DNA from: Flavobacterium cheongpyeongense
GTDB taxonomy: Bacteria > Bacteroidota > Bacteroidia > Flavobacteriales > Flavobacteriaceae
Length of the DNA stretch: 64,000 nt
Direction: 5' to 3'
Assembly: GCF_003202435.1 (NCBI RefSeq)
Contig: NZ_QJHK01000001.1
Coordinates: 248,001 to 312,000 of the forward strand
Part shown: positions 42,584 to 51,693 of the stretch, in pieces
How the letters are laid out: every line of letters starts with the position of its first letter
How positions within the stretch are numbered: the stretch's first letter is position 1
Made by a program: the position numbers and the translations under genes
The notes under the pieces: generated by a model
Seen by the model: only the letters and a program-made list of their open reading frames with translations
Databases searched by the model: none
Told to the model about the DNA's origin: nothing

Positions 42584-44227
42584 TTGAAAAATTATTTTCT
42601 GTTTTTTATAACGCTCCTGGTTTCCTTTTTTTGTTATTCATCGAATAATAAAGATACTATTTTGAATAAGCTAAACGATGCTGTTAAAAACAAACAGCAT
42701 TATGTCCGCTTAAAAGAAGAACGCATCTTAAATTTTAAAAAACTAAAATCACAAAATCTTTCAAAGGAGCAGGAGTATAATTATAATGAAGCCCTATACA
42801 AAGAGTATCAGAAATTCAATTCAGATTCGGCTATTTTTTATGTAAAGAAAAACCTTAAGATCGCTGAAGAGCTTCGTGAAAAAAAATTACTGAATCTGGC
42901 TCAATTGCAATTGGCAAACCTTTATTCTTCATCAGGAAAGTATCGTGAATCAGAAACCATTTTAAAAAGTATCAGTAAAAAAGAATTAGAAAAATCATTA
43001 TTGGCAAATTATTATATTACCTATCGTGAATTTTATGAACATTATAATGCAAACAGCCGTAATAGAGAGTTTCTTGGTCAAATTGGTAAATATCGTGACT
43101 CATTGCTGGGAGTTTTAAACCCCAGTTCGTTAGATTATAAAATCAATAAGATTCAGAAAAACATTTATCACAGGCAATTTGATATTGCCAAGAAGGAGCT
43201 GCTGGTTTTGTTGAAAGACAGAAAAGATGATAATCCGCAATATGCTATGATTACGTATCTTTTGGGAAATATTTCAGAAAAGACCAATCAGATAGAATTA
43301 GTCAAAAAATATTATGCTCTTTCAGCGACCTCAGATATTAAACAAGCCATAAAAGATAATGCTTCACTACAGGAACTGGCAATGGTTTTCTATGATTTGG
43401 GAGATGTCGATATGGCTTATAAACTCACTCAATCGGCTATTGAAGATGCTCTTTATTGCAATGTACAATTCCGTACGCTTTTGATGTCACAAGTGTATTC
43501 GATTATCAATACGGCTTATTTAGAGCGGGAAGCCCAAAGAAAAACAGAACTTAAGGTCTATCTTTTATGTATTAGTCTGTTATCCCTCTTTTTAATTGTC
43601 GCCATTATTTACGTTTACAAACAAATGAAAAAAGTATCCCGAATCAGAGGAGAACTTTATGAATCCAGCCAAAAATTAGCCGAATTAAACAAAGATATTA
43701 CCGAAACGAATAAGCAGCTTCAGGATCGAAATGCGCAATTATCTGAATCCAATCATATCAAAGAAGAATACATTGCACATTTCTTTAATCTGTGTTCTGC
43801 TTACATTAATAAGTTAGAAAATTACCGTGTTATTTTAAATAAAAAAGCGACAGCCAAACAATTTGATGAGATTTACAGAATGCTCAAATCGACGACTCTG
43901 GTTGATAATGAGCTGGAGGAATTATATAAAAATTTCGACATCATCTTTTTAAACTTATACCCCACTTTTGTAAAAGATTTTAATGCCTTACTTGTTAACG
44001 ACGAGCAAATTGTATTGAAGCAAGGAGAAATGCTTAACACAGAACTTCGAATTTTTGCACTCATAAGACTTGGAATAACAGATAGTGTAAAAATTGCTGC
44101 TTTCCTTCGTTATTCCTTAAGCACCATTTATAATTACCGAACCAAAGCCAGAAATAAGGCTGTAGTTTCCCGAAATGATTTTGAAGAAATGGTAATGAAA
44201 ATAGGTCTGATTTCTCAGAAATCCTAA
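42584..44227 (+). CDS. DUF6377-type transcriptional regulator with periplasmic TPR region
   Basis: The 547-residue protein begins with a signal peptide from a TTG start (no upstream ATG; LVSFFCYSS end). Helical TPR-like repeats follow to about residue 320, then a TM helix (about 325-345; LCISLLSLFLIVAIIYVYK). A cytoplasmic coiled coil and a C-terminal domain ending in LNTELRIFALIRLGITDSVK and YSLSTIYNYRTKARNKAV complete it. This C-terminus is the DUF6377 region found in Bacteroidota regulators near glycan-use genes. It probably senses a periplasmic ligand and may regulate the following GH3 gene. Confidence 0.82.
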   Translation: MKNYFLFFITLLVSFFCYSSNNKDTILNKLNDAVKNKQHYVRLKEERILNFKKLKSQNLSKEQEYNYNEALYKEYQKFNSDSAIFYVKKNLKIAEELREKKLLNLAQLQLANLYSSSGKYRESETILKSISKKELEKSLLANYYITYREFYEHYNANSRNREFLGQIGKYRDSLLGVLNPSSLDYKINKIQKNIYHRQFDIAKKELLVLLKDRKDDNPQYAMITYLLGNISEKTNQIELVKKYYALSATSDIKQAIKDNASLQELAMVFYDLGDVDMAYKLTQSAIEDALYCNVQFRTLLMSQVYSIINTAYLEREAQRKTELKVYLLCISLLSLFLIVAIIYVYKQMKKVSRIRGELYESSQKLAELNKDITETNKQLQDRNAQLSESNHIKEEYIAHFFNLCSAYINKLENYRVILNKKATAKQFDEIYRMLKSTTLVDNELEELYKNFDIIFLNLYPTFVKDFNALLVNDEQIVLKQGEMLNTELRIFALIRLGITDSVKIAAFLRYSLSTIYNYRTKARNKAVVSRNDFEEMVMKIGLISQKS

Positions 44228-44431
44228 TTGTTTACTTTTAAAATTACTACTTTTTTTAATATTTATTTGCTTTTAAGTATTTGTTTATTAATGATTTAAT
44301 TCTTTTAAGCACTACTTTTTTTATTCAAAATTATTACCAATGCAATAACGTTTTAGTTTTACCTTATTATTTAGAAAGCATTTGAAATGTAAGTCTAAAA
44401 AATATAGTAATGAACAATAAATAAAGAAGGT

Positions 44432-46648
44432 ATGTTTAAAAACGTTAAAGTAATAGTGGTTTTACTTTTACTGAATTCATTTGGAATTAATGCACAACAT
44501 AAAATTCCAAATTATCTTGATGATAAAAAGCCAATTAATGAGCGTGTAGAAGATGCACTTTGGCGACTGACAACTGATGAAAAAATTGCCATGATTCATG
44601 CGCAGTCTAAATTTAGTTCGCCGGGTGTACCGCGTTTAGGAATTCCTGAAAACTGGATGACTGATGGTCCGCACGGAATTCGTACTGAAGTCAAATGGGA
44701 TGAGTGGGATCAGGCAGGCTGGACAAACGATTCCTGTATTGCTTTTCCGGCGTTAACTGCTTTATCTGCCACATGGAATAAAGAATTAGCCTCTTTGTAT
44801 GGAAAATCATTGGGAGAAGAAGCCCGTTTTCGAAATAAAAATGTACTCTTAGGGCCTGGTGTAAATATTTACAGAAGCCCATTAAACGGCCGTAACTTCG
44901 AGTATATGGGAGAAGATCCTTTCCTGACATCCAAAATGGTTGTTCCATACATCAAGGGTGTTCAATCAAATGGTGTGGCTGCCTGTGTAAAACATTTTGC
45001 CCTGAACAATCAGGAGACTAATCGTAATTCGGTCAACGTAATTGTAGATGACCGTGCCTTGTACGAAATCTATTTGCCGGCTTTTAAAGCAGCCGTTCAG
45101 GAAGGCGATACCTGGGCAATTATGGGTTCCTACAATAGATACAAAGGACAGCATTGTTGTCATAATGAGTTTTTACTTAATGATATTCTTCGTGGTGAAT
45201 GGGGATTCAAAGGTGTTGTTATTTCAGATTGGGGAGGAGTTCATGATACCAGACAGGCTATTTACAACGGTTTGGATATGGAGTTTGGTTCCTGGACAAA
45301 CGGACTTTCTTGGGGGACAAGTAATGCGTATGATAATTATTACCTGGCAAAGCCGTATTCTGAAATGATAAAAAAAGGGGAAGCAGGAACTAAAGAATTA
45401 GACGAAAAAGTGCGTCGTATTTTGCGTTTGTCTTTCCTGACAAATATGAATAAAGAAAGACCTTTCGGTTCTTTCGGAACAGAAGAACATGCAAAAGCAG
45501 GTTTGAAAATTGCTGAAGAAGGAATTGTATTGCTTCAGAATAACAACAATATTTTACCCATTAATCTTTCTAAGACTAAAAAAATAGCTGTGATTGGTGA
45601 AAACGCTATCAAAATGATGACAGTTGGAGGAGGAAGCTCATCATTAAAAGCAAGATATGAAATCACTCCGCTTGAAGGTTTAAAGAAAAGAATTGGTAAT
45701 CAGGCTGAGATTGTATTCGCCCGGGGTTATGTTGGCGATCCGACAAGCAATTATAACGGAGTAGTAGCAAAAGTGAGTTTAGAAGACAAACGTTCTGTTG
45801 CTGAATTGACTGCTGAGGCTTTGAAGGTTGCCAAAGATGCCGATATAGTACTTTTTATTGGAGGATTAAACAAAAGCGATAATCAGGATGCTGAAGGAGC
45901 AGACCGTAAAGATTTAGGACTTCCATACAATCAGGATAAATTAATTACTGAAGTAGTAAAAGTAAATAAGAATATAGTTTTTGTAAATATTTCAGGAAAT
46001 GCCACAGCAATGCCTTGGGTTAAAGAAGTTCCGGGGATTGTGCAGGGATGGTTTCTAGGTACTGAAGCCGGAAATGCATTGGCAAATGTTTTAGTAGGTG
46101 ATGTAAATCCGTCAGGAAAACTGAGTTTTACTTTTCCTGTAAAATTATCTGATAACGCATCACATGCTTTAGGTGAATTTCCGGGTGGTGATGAGGTGAA
46201 ATACAATGAAAGTATTTTTGTAGGTTACCGTTGGGCAGACAAACAAAAAGCAAAACCATTGTTCTCTTTTGGTCACGGATTGAGCTATACAACTTTTGCG
46301 TACGGAAAAGTAACGGCTGATAAAAAACAGTTGTCAGTCAATGAGCAGATTACATTTTCAGTAAAAGTAAAAAATACCGGAAACAGGGAAGGTTCAGAGA
46401 TTGTTCAGCTTTATATCAGCGATTTAAAATCGTCATTGCCTCGCCCGATAAAGGAATTAAAAGGGTTTGAGAAAATTTCGCTTAAAGCGGGTGAAGAAAA
46501 AACAGTAGCTTTTACAATAGATAAAACGGCTTTGAGCTTTTTTGACGATAAAAAACACGAATGGGTTGCAGAACCCGGAGTTTTTGAAGCTATTGTTGGT
46601 GCATCCTCAACAGATATAAAATCTAAAGTGAATTTCTCACTTCAATAA
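44432..46648 (+). CDS. Glycoside hydrolase family 3 beta-glucosidase-like enzyme
   Basis: The 738-residue exported enzyme has a signal peptide (ending SFGINAQ). An N-terminal TIM barrel carries the nucleophile Asp266 in GVVISDWGGVHDT. A second alpha/beta domain (about 400-620) and a C-terminal fibronectin type III-like domain (KNTGNREGSEIVQLYISD) follow. Members release terminal beta-linked glucose or related sugars; exact specificity cannot be read. The WMTDGPHGIRTE and GVNIYRSPLNGRNFEYMGED blocks match Bacteroidota beta-glucosidases. It follows the DUF6377 regulator by about 200 bases. Confidence 0.92.
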   Translation: MFKNVKVIVVLLLLNSFGINAQHKIPNYLDDKKPINERVEDALWRLTTDEKIAMIHAQSKFSSPGVPRLGIPENWMTDGPHGIRTEVKWDEWDQAGWTNDSCIAFPALTALSATWNKELASLYGKSLGEEARFRNKNVLLGPGVNIYRSPLNGRNFEYMGEDPFLTSKMVVPYIKGVQSNGVAACVKHFALNNQETNRNSVNVIVDDRALYEIYLPAFKAAVQEGDTWAIMGSYNRYKGQHCCHNEFLLNDILRGEWGFKGVVISDWGGVHDTRQAIYNGLDMEFGSWTNGLSWGTSNAYDNYYLAKPYSEMIKKGEAGTKELDEKVRRILRLSFLTNMNKERPFGSFGTEEHAKAGLKIAEEGIVLLQNNNNILPINLSKTKKIAVIGENAIKMMTVGGGSSSLKARYEITPLEGLKKRIGNQAEIVFARGYVGDPTSNYNGVVAKVSLEDKRSVAELTAEALKVAKDADIVLFIGGLNKSDNQDAEGADRKDLGLPYNQDKLITEVVKVNKNIVFVNISGNATAMPWVKEVPGIVQGWFLGTEAGNALANVLVGDVNPSGKLSFTFPVKLSDNASHALGEFPGGDEVKYNESIFVGYRWADKQKAKPLFSFGHGLSYTTFAYGKVTADKKQLSVNEQITFSVKVKNTGNREGSEIVQLYISDLKSSLPRPIKELKGFEKISLKAGEEKTVAFTIDKTALSFFDDKKHEWVAEPGVFEAIVGASSTDIKSKVNFSLQ

Positions 46649-46773
46649 TTTCATTATTTCTAAAATTGGTTGGTTGTAAAGCTGTAATTGTAAAAAGTTG
46701 CAGCTTTGCTTTTTAATTTTTGAAGTAATTAGCTGAAAAAGACGAAAAAAGTTCGGATTAATTTATTGGAGGC

Positions 46774-47230
46774 TAGTCACTCAATCCTGAACAAATAAAT
46801 ATTGGGTTTACACGTTTATTATATCCCTTCTTCGGGGGAATTTTGCTTTCCAGAGCAATTGTACTTATGGTGCCAAGAATTGGAGACGAAAATAGCCTTT
46901 GGATGAACGGTTTACATGAATCGTTTTGCATTATTCGGATATTCCCTTTAATAATACCAATGGGATCAGGAGGTGAATAAAAAATCTGTTTTCGCTTAAA
47001 AATCTGTAAAGTTGTATGTGACATTTCGTATCCGCTCTCTATTGCACATTATCTACTGATTTATTGGTTTACAGCCTGGGGTGTAGATGATAAAATTTCG
47101 TTACAGGATGAATATCTGTTAGGTATTGGGGTATTGGTTGTCAGTATTGTACTTGCTTATTATGTTTGAAAATGTACGACGAACTGGTTCGAAGATGGCT
47201 TTAGCATCAATTTTCAAAAAAGGAAAGTAG
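46774..47230 (+). pseudogene. Decayed acyltransferase-3 family gene, C-terminal remnant
   Basis: In one plus-strand frame the segment reads like the C-terminal part of an OafA/acyltransferase-3 membrane enzyme: SLNPEQINIGFTRLLYPFFG, ILLSRAIVLMVPRIG, NGLHESFCIIRIFPLI and DISYPLSIAHYLLIYWFTAW. There are in-frame stops at 46774 (probably a lost Trp) and 46978. A one-base loss in the T-run at 47164-47167 follows; after it the family ending YDELVRRWL continues in the next frame, with another stop. No intact 5' half is present. Confidence 0.75.
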
Positions 47231-47336
47231 CTTAAATACTATAGGTAGATTCAAAGTGACAAAGTTTCACAGACTCAGGGAAAGAAAAAAACTTAACCAC
47301 TTTGAACCTTTGTCACTTTAAACCTTTTTTTTAAAT

Positions 47337-48443
47337 TTATTCTAAAACCAGTTCTGCCAAAGCTTCTTTACTGAAACCTTTTAATTGATCTGTTTTTCCT
47401 GCTTTAATTTTAGTCACCCAGTTTGGATCTGAAAGGAGAGGTCTTCCAACGGCAACTAAATCAAAATCGCCCCTGTCGAAACGTCGGTTTAATTCTTCTA
47501 AAGAAGTTGGTTCAGAACTTTCTCCTGCAAACGCACCAAAGAAATCATTCGATAAACCAACAGAACCTACCGTAATAGTGGGAGCGCCTGTTACTTTTTT
47601 AGCCCATCCTGCAAAATTCAAGTCAGAATCTTCAAATTCTGGCTCCCAGAATCTTCTTTGTGAGCAGTGTAAAATATCGACTCCGGCATCAACAATAGGA
47701 TTCAGCCAGGCTTCTAACTCCTGTGGATTTTTTGCCAGTTTATAATTGTAATCAGAAGGTTTAAATTGAGAAAAACGCATGATTACGGCGAAATTATTTC
47801 CAACTTGTTTTCTGATTTCTTTTATTACTTCAATGGCAAAACGATTACGTTCAGGCAGCGTTTTTCCACCATAAACATCGGTACGTAAATTAGTTTCGGC
47901 TCTAAAAAACTGATCAATCAAATAACCGTGTGCTCCGTGAATTTCGATAGTGTCAAAACCTGATTTTTTGGCATCAGCCGCTGCTTTTCCAAAGGCTAAA
48001 ATTGTGTTTTCAATATCTTTTTCAGACATTGTATTGCCGTTATTAAAATCAGGTCTGTTTAATCCTGAAGGACCTTCGAAAGGAGCAGGGGGTACCCATC
48101 CTGAATGATGGTTGTCCATAATTCCCATATGCCAGATCTGCGGCCCCATCTTACCTCCGGCTTCATGAACTCCGTCAATAACTTTTTTCCAGCCTTTTAA
48201 TGCATCCTCTCCATAAAAGTGCGGGACATTAGCATCATTTGATGATGAAGGCCTGTCGATAACAGTTCCTTCAGATAATATCAGGCCAACTTCGCCTTCA
48301 GCTCTTTTTTGATAGTAAGTAGCAACTTCGTCAGTTGGAATTCCGTTTGGAGAAAAGGATCGCGTCATGGGAGCCATCACAATTCTGTTTTTAAGATGTA
48401 GTGTTTTCAGGTCAAATGGCGAAAACAGACTATTTGTATTCAT
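47337..48443 (-). CDS. NADH:flavin oxidoreductase / old yellow enzyme family
   Basis: The 368-residue FMN-dependent ene-reductase fits the 12-oxophytodienoate/NemA class. Landmarks: RIVMAPMTRSFSPNGIP at the N-terminus, the substrate-binding region EIHGAHGYLIDQFFR, the FMN segment PTITVGSVGL and the C-terminal FDLVAVGRPLLSDPNW. It reduces activated double bonds or nitro compounds using NAD(P)H. Six bases separate it from an upstream ArsR-type repressor, so it is probably induced by an electrophile sensed by that regulator. Confidence 0.92.
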   Translation of the reverse strand: MNTNSLFSPFDLKTLHLKNRIVMAPMTRSFSPNGIPTDEVATYYQKRAEGEVGLILSEGTVIDRPSSSNDANVPHFYGEDALKGWKKVIDGVHEAGGKMGPQIWHMGIMDNHHSGWVPPAPFEGPSGLNRPDFNNGNTMSEKDIENTILAFGKAAADAKKSGFDTIEIHGAHGYLIDQFFRAETNLRTDVYGGKTLPERNRFAIEVIKEIRKQVGNNFAVIMRFSQFKPSDYNYKLAKNPQELEAWLNPIVDAGVDILHCSQRRFWEPEFEDSDLNFAGWAKKVTGAPTITVGSVGLSNDFFGAFAGESSEPTSLEELNRRFDRGDFDLVAVGRPLLSDPNWVTKIKAGKTDQLKGFSKEALAELVLE

Positions 48444-48449
48444 AATAAT

Positions 48450-48749
48450 TTATAAATTAGATTGAATTAATTTACTGAGTGCTTCAAAGGCACTTTCGTT
48501 GCGTTTGTAGTATGTCCATTGTCCGACACGTGTAGATTCTATAAATCCGGCGCGTTGCAAAATCGACAAATATTCAGAAACTGTAGATTGCGTAAGTCCA
48601 GCCTTGGCTTGTATCTGACCAACACAAACACCATGTTCAAATCCTGCAGTGATTTGTTCAGGAAAGTTTGTCTCTGGTTCTTTTAGCCACTCCAGCATTT
48701 GTAATCTGGACTTGTTGGACAATGCCTTAAAAATTTCTACTTGTTCCAT
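48450..48749 (-). CDS. ArsR-family winged-helix repressor
   Basis: The 99-residue protein is a compact ArsR winged helix: EIFKALSNKSRLQMLEWLKE, then IQAKAGLTQSTVSEYLSILQ as the recognition region and GFIESTRVGQWTYYKRNE as the wing. A single cysteine in EHGVCVGQIQ lies before the recognition helix; the metal-binding CxC motif of ArsR/SmtB is absent, so a thiol-reactive or non-metal signal is more likely. It is first in an operon with an old yellow enzyme and is probably autoregulated through the inverted repeat at 48759-48778. Confidence 0.92.
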   Translation of the reverse strand: MEQVEIFKALSNKSRLQMLEWLKEPETNFPEQITAGFEHGVCVGQIQAKAGLTQSTVSEYLSILQRAGFIESTRVGQWTYYKRNESAFEALSKLIQSNL

Positions 48750-48753
48750 GATA

Positions 48754-48778
48754 CAAATATATCGACTTTTCTCGATAT
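48754..48778 (-). promoter_or_regulatory. ArsR operator overlapping a near-leaderless promoter
   Basis: ATATCGA (48759-48765) and TCGATAT (48772-48778) form an inverted repeat with a 6-base spacer. The minus-strand -7 box TATATTTG (48754-48761) overlaps it and ends only 4 bases before the ATG at 48749. The transcript would have almost no 5' leader. Confidence 0.75.
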
Positions 48779-48830
48779 GTGAATTAATTAAAAATAATTT
48801 TAGATAAATTTTATGATAAGCGATTCGTTT

Positions 48831-49775
48831 TTATAAGATGTAATGATTGTCTATGAGCCATTCTCTCAGGGCAATAGTCCAAAACTGACTGGTGTCTTTT
48901 GCTCCTAAACCAAACCCATGCCCGCCTTTTTCGTAAATATGCAATTCAGCAGGGATATTATTTTTCTTTAAAGCTAAATAATAGTTGATGCTGTTTTCAG
49001 GCAAAACGGCTCCGTCATCTGAAGCATGTACTAAAAATGTTGGAGGTGTTTGTGGGGTTACTTTTTTTTCATTAGAGAAAGCATCAAGAAGAGCCTGAGA
49101 TGGATTTTTGCCTAATAGGCTTGTTTGTGAGCCTTTGTGTGTAATAGCGTTTTCCATAGATATTACCGGATAAATTAAAATTGAAAAGTCTGGTCTGGCA
49201 CTGATGCTGAATTTGGATTCATATACTTTATCATCAAAATGTGTCGCTAATGTTGATGCTAAATGTCCTCCGGCGGAAAAGCCTATTGTGCCAATTTTAT
49301 TTGGATCAATATTCCATTTTGCCGCATTAGATCTAATATAGCGAATGGCTTCCTGAGCATCCTGCAAAGGGCCAATGGATTTGTTTTTCATAATTAAATC
49401 GCTTGGTAATCGATATTTTACAACAAAAGCCACGATCCCTAAAGTGTTTAGCCATTCTGCTATTTTACTTCCTTCTTTATTCATTGATAAATGCGAATAC
49501 CCCCCGCCCGGAAAAATAAGGATAGCAGTTTGAGCAGGTTTTATTTCTTTTGGGATGAATATCCGTAATGTCGGAATAGTAACGAAACTTGTACTTTGGA
49601 TTCTGCCTTCTTTTATCACTTCATTTTCGTTATAATCGGGTGTATTTATCTCATCAGGTATTTTATTCCATAGAGGTAGAATTTCATTTTGAGAATGTAA
49701 ATTAGTGATGATTCCAAATAAAAAAAAGAATGAATAAAGATTTGTTTTTTGAATAATGTTTGTAAATGTTTTCAA
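48831..49775 (-). CDS. Secreted alpha/beta-hydrolase, carbohydrate esterase-like
   Basis: The 314-residue protein has a signal peptide (SFFFLFGIITNLHS). Its hydrolase fold has the oxyanion block ILIFPGGGYSHLS, the nucleophile serine in GTIGFSAGGHLASTLA, an acid in VHASDDGAVLPENS and the histidine in KGGHGFGL. This is the acetyl-xylan/pectin acetylesterase-like branch. Deacetylation of plant polysaccharide would fit the uronate locus that begins 430 bases away on the other strand, but the substrate is not proven. A TACTTTTG box on the minus strand near 49941-49948 could be its promoter. Confidence 0.85.
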   Translation of the reverse strand: MKTFTNIIQKTNLYSFFFLFGIITNLHSQNEILPLWNKIPDEINTPDYNENEVIKEGRIQSTSFVTIPTLRIFIPKEIKPAQTAILIFPGGGYSHLSMNKEGSKIAEWLNTLGIVAFVVKYRLPSDLIMKNKSIGPLQDAQEAIRYIRSNAAKWNIDPNKIGTIGFSAGGHLASTLATHFDDKVYESKFSISARPDFSILIYPVISMENAITHKGSQTSLLGKNPSQALLDAFSNEKKVTPQTPPTFLVHASDDGAVLPENSINYYLALKKNNIPAELHIYEKGGHGFGLGAKDTSQFWTIALREWLIDNHYIL

Positions 49776-50030
49776 CTTAAGAGGAATTAGAATTTAAATA
49801 CTAATTGTTTTACCAGAATGGAATGCTTAATTAATTATAACCTGCAGAACAGATTGTTTAATGAAAGATCAGTAAAAAAACGTAATAATAATCAATTTTA
49901 TTTAACATTATATCAATGTTTTAACTGGTTTTTGATTTAACAAAAGTATTATTTATTATGTAATTTTACACCTGTTTTTTTACTAAATATGTTTAATTTA
50001 TTGCATGAAATAATTTTATAAGTAATTAAT

Positions 50031-50060
50031 TTGGAATATAAGTATTTAAACTTATATTTG
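50031..50060 (+). promoter_or_regulatory. Promoter of the exuT-like gene (TTG-N19-TATATTTG)
   Basis: TTG at 50031-50033 and TATATTTG at 50053-50060 are separated by exactly 19 bases, a full match to the Bacteroidota housekeeping promoter. The LacI operator begins at the next base. Confidence 0.85.
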
Positions 50061-50074
50061 TGCAATCGATTACA
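50061..50074. promoter_or_regulatory. LacI operator, site 1
   Basis: TGCAATCGATTACA differs from the perfect palindrome TGTAATCGATTACA (site 3) at one base. It directly follows the -7 box, so a bound repressor would cover the transcription start. Confidence 0.85.
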
Positions 50075-50205
50075 TTTTTAGGTTTGTATTACAAATAGTT
50101 ATACTTTTGAAACTTTGTAATTTAACACGAAATCGATTTAATAAATTGAAATATTTGTTTTAAAATTAATTTAAAGGTTTTTTAACCAAAACAAACATAG
50201 TTACT

Positions 50206-51651
50206 ATGAGTCAAACCAACAAATCTATTGGAAATTATCGCTGGAGTATATGCGCATTACTGTTTTTTGCAACAACAATTAATTATTTAGACAGACAAGT
50301 ACTTTCTTTAACTTGGACGGATTTTATTGCGCCTGAGTTTCATTGGACAAATAGTGATTACGGTAATATTACAGCCTTATTCTCTATTTTTTATGCAGTT
50401 TCTTTATTGTTTGCAGGGAAATTTGTAGATTTTATGGATACGAAAAAAGGATTTCTGTGGGCTATTGGTATATGGTCTGTTGGAGCTTGTTTACATGCTT
50501 TTGCAGGAATTGCAACAGCCGGATACATAACAGGCGACTGGTTTCTTGGATTTCAAGGTGCAAAAGAAGCAATCCATAATATAGAGGATACAGCTTTGGT
50601 TCTTAACGTGAGTGTTACCTTGTTTATTTTTGCACGTTTTGTTTTGGCAGTTGGAGAGGCAGGAAATTTTCCCGCAGCCATTAAAACTACAGCTGAATAT
50701 TTTCCTAAAAAAGACAGGGCGTTTGCAACAAGTATCTTTAATGCAGGTGCAACGGTAGGGGCTTTAGCTGCTCCAATAACGATTCCGTTTATTGCAGAAG
50801 CTTTTGGATGGGAAATGGCCTTTATTATTATTGGTGCTTTAGGTTTTATTTGGATGGGATTTTGGATTTTTATGTATGACAAACCAGAGAGACATTCGAG
50901 AGTTAATGCAGCAGAATTAGCGTATATCCAGCAAGATGATGTTGCAGATAGTAAATTAGTGGGGTATGTGGCTGAAACTACAACAAAAGTTTCTCTTGCA
51001 GACTGTTTTAAATACAAACAAACCTGGGCTTTTGCTTTTGGGAAATTTATGACTGATGGTGTCTGGTGGTTCTTCTTGTTCTGGACTCCGGCATATTTAA
51101 GTTCAGTTTACGGAATGGATTCTACTGAAGCTGCCTTTCCATTGTTTGTTTTATATATGATTACATTATTATCAATCATCGGAGGATGGCTTCCAACCTA
51201 TTTCGTTGAAAAGAAAGGTATGAATCCGTATGAAGGAAGAATGAGAGCAATGTTAATTTTTGCATTCTTTCCGTTATTGGCATTAGTAGCACAGCCTTTG
51301 GGGTATATTAGTTACTGGGCTCCGGTAATTATTATTGGTATTGCAGGAGCGGCACATCAATCATGGTCGGCTAATATTTTTACAACTGTAGGAGATATGT
51401 TTCCTAAAAAAGCAATTGCAACGATTACAGGTATTGGAGGTTTAGCAGGAGGATTGGGGTCTACTTTAATTAACAAAGGTTCTGGATTATTATTTGATTA
51501 TAGTAAAGATACAAATATGTCTTTTATGGGCTTTCATGGAATTGAGGCTGGATATTTTATCATTTTTTCAATTTGTGCAGTATGTTATTTAACAGGCTGG
51601 GTCGTAATGAAATCTTTAGTACCAAAATACAGACCAATTACAGATCTTTAA
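50206..51651 (+). CDS. MFS hexuronate transporter, ExuT-like (first copy)
   Basis: This 481-residue, 12-TM transporter belongs to the anion:cation symporter group that includes ExuT. Signatures: NYLDRQVLSLTW in TM1, GEAGNFPAAIKTTAEYFPKK in the first half and AAHQSWSANIFTTVGDMFPK in the second. It probably imports galacturonate or glucuronate across the inner membrane. An insertion of about 40 residues between TM3 and TM4 (residues 106-140) is absent from the second copy at 51694. It is first in the LacI-controlled transcription unit. Confidence 0.9.
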   Translation: MSQTNKSIGNYRWSICALLFFATTINYLDRQVLSLTWTDFIAPEFHWTNSDYGNITALFSIFYAVSLLFAGKFVDFMDTKKGFLWAIGIWSVGACLHAFAGIATAGYITGDWFLGFQGAKEAIHNIEDTALVLNVSVTLFIFARFVLAVGEAGNFPAAIKTTAEYFPKKDRAFATSIFNAGATVGALAAPITIPFIAEAFGWEMAFIIIGALGFIWMGFWIFMYDKPERHSRVNAAELAYIQQDDVADSKLVGYVAETTTKVSLADCFKYKQTWAFAFGKFMTDGVWWFFLFWTPAYLSSVYGMDSTEAAFPLFVLYMITLLSIIGGWLPTYFVEKKGMNPYEGRMRAMLIFAFFPLLALVAQPLGYISYWAPVIIIGIAGAAHQSWSANIFTTVGDMFPKKAIATITGIGGLAGGLGSTLINKGSGLLFDYSKDTNMSFMGFHGIEAGYFIIFSICAVCYLTGWVVMKSLVPKYRPITDL

Positions 51652-51693
51652 AAAGTTTTAACTAGCTAATAACCAATCAAACCAACCAAAATC

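Larger units (their letters stand above)
49776..50205. promoter_or_regulatory. Divergent region: esterase / exuT operon, with leader
   Basis: The 430-base gap holds the exuT promoter and LacI operator (50031-50074). A second AT-flanked AATCGATT at 50131-50138 may be a weak auxiliary operator. A 5' untranslated leader of about 140 bases precedes exuT. No other ORF is credible. Confidence 0.6.

Noticed and set aside
46773-47024. Minus-strand 83-codon ORF downstream of the GH3 gene
   Set aside because: It is antisense to the acyltransferase remnant, whose plus-strand frame carries the recognisable protein motifs.
50131-50138. AATCGATT in the exuT leader as a full fourth LacI operator
   Set aside because: Only the central 8 bases match; the flanks of the 14-mer are absent and its position relative to a promoter differs. 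At best it is an auxiliary site.
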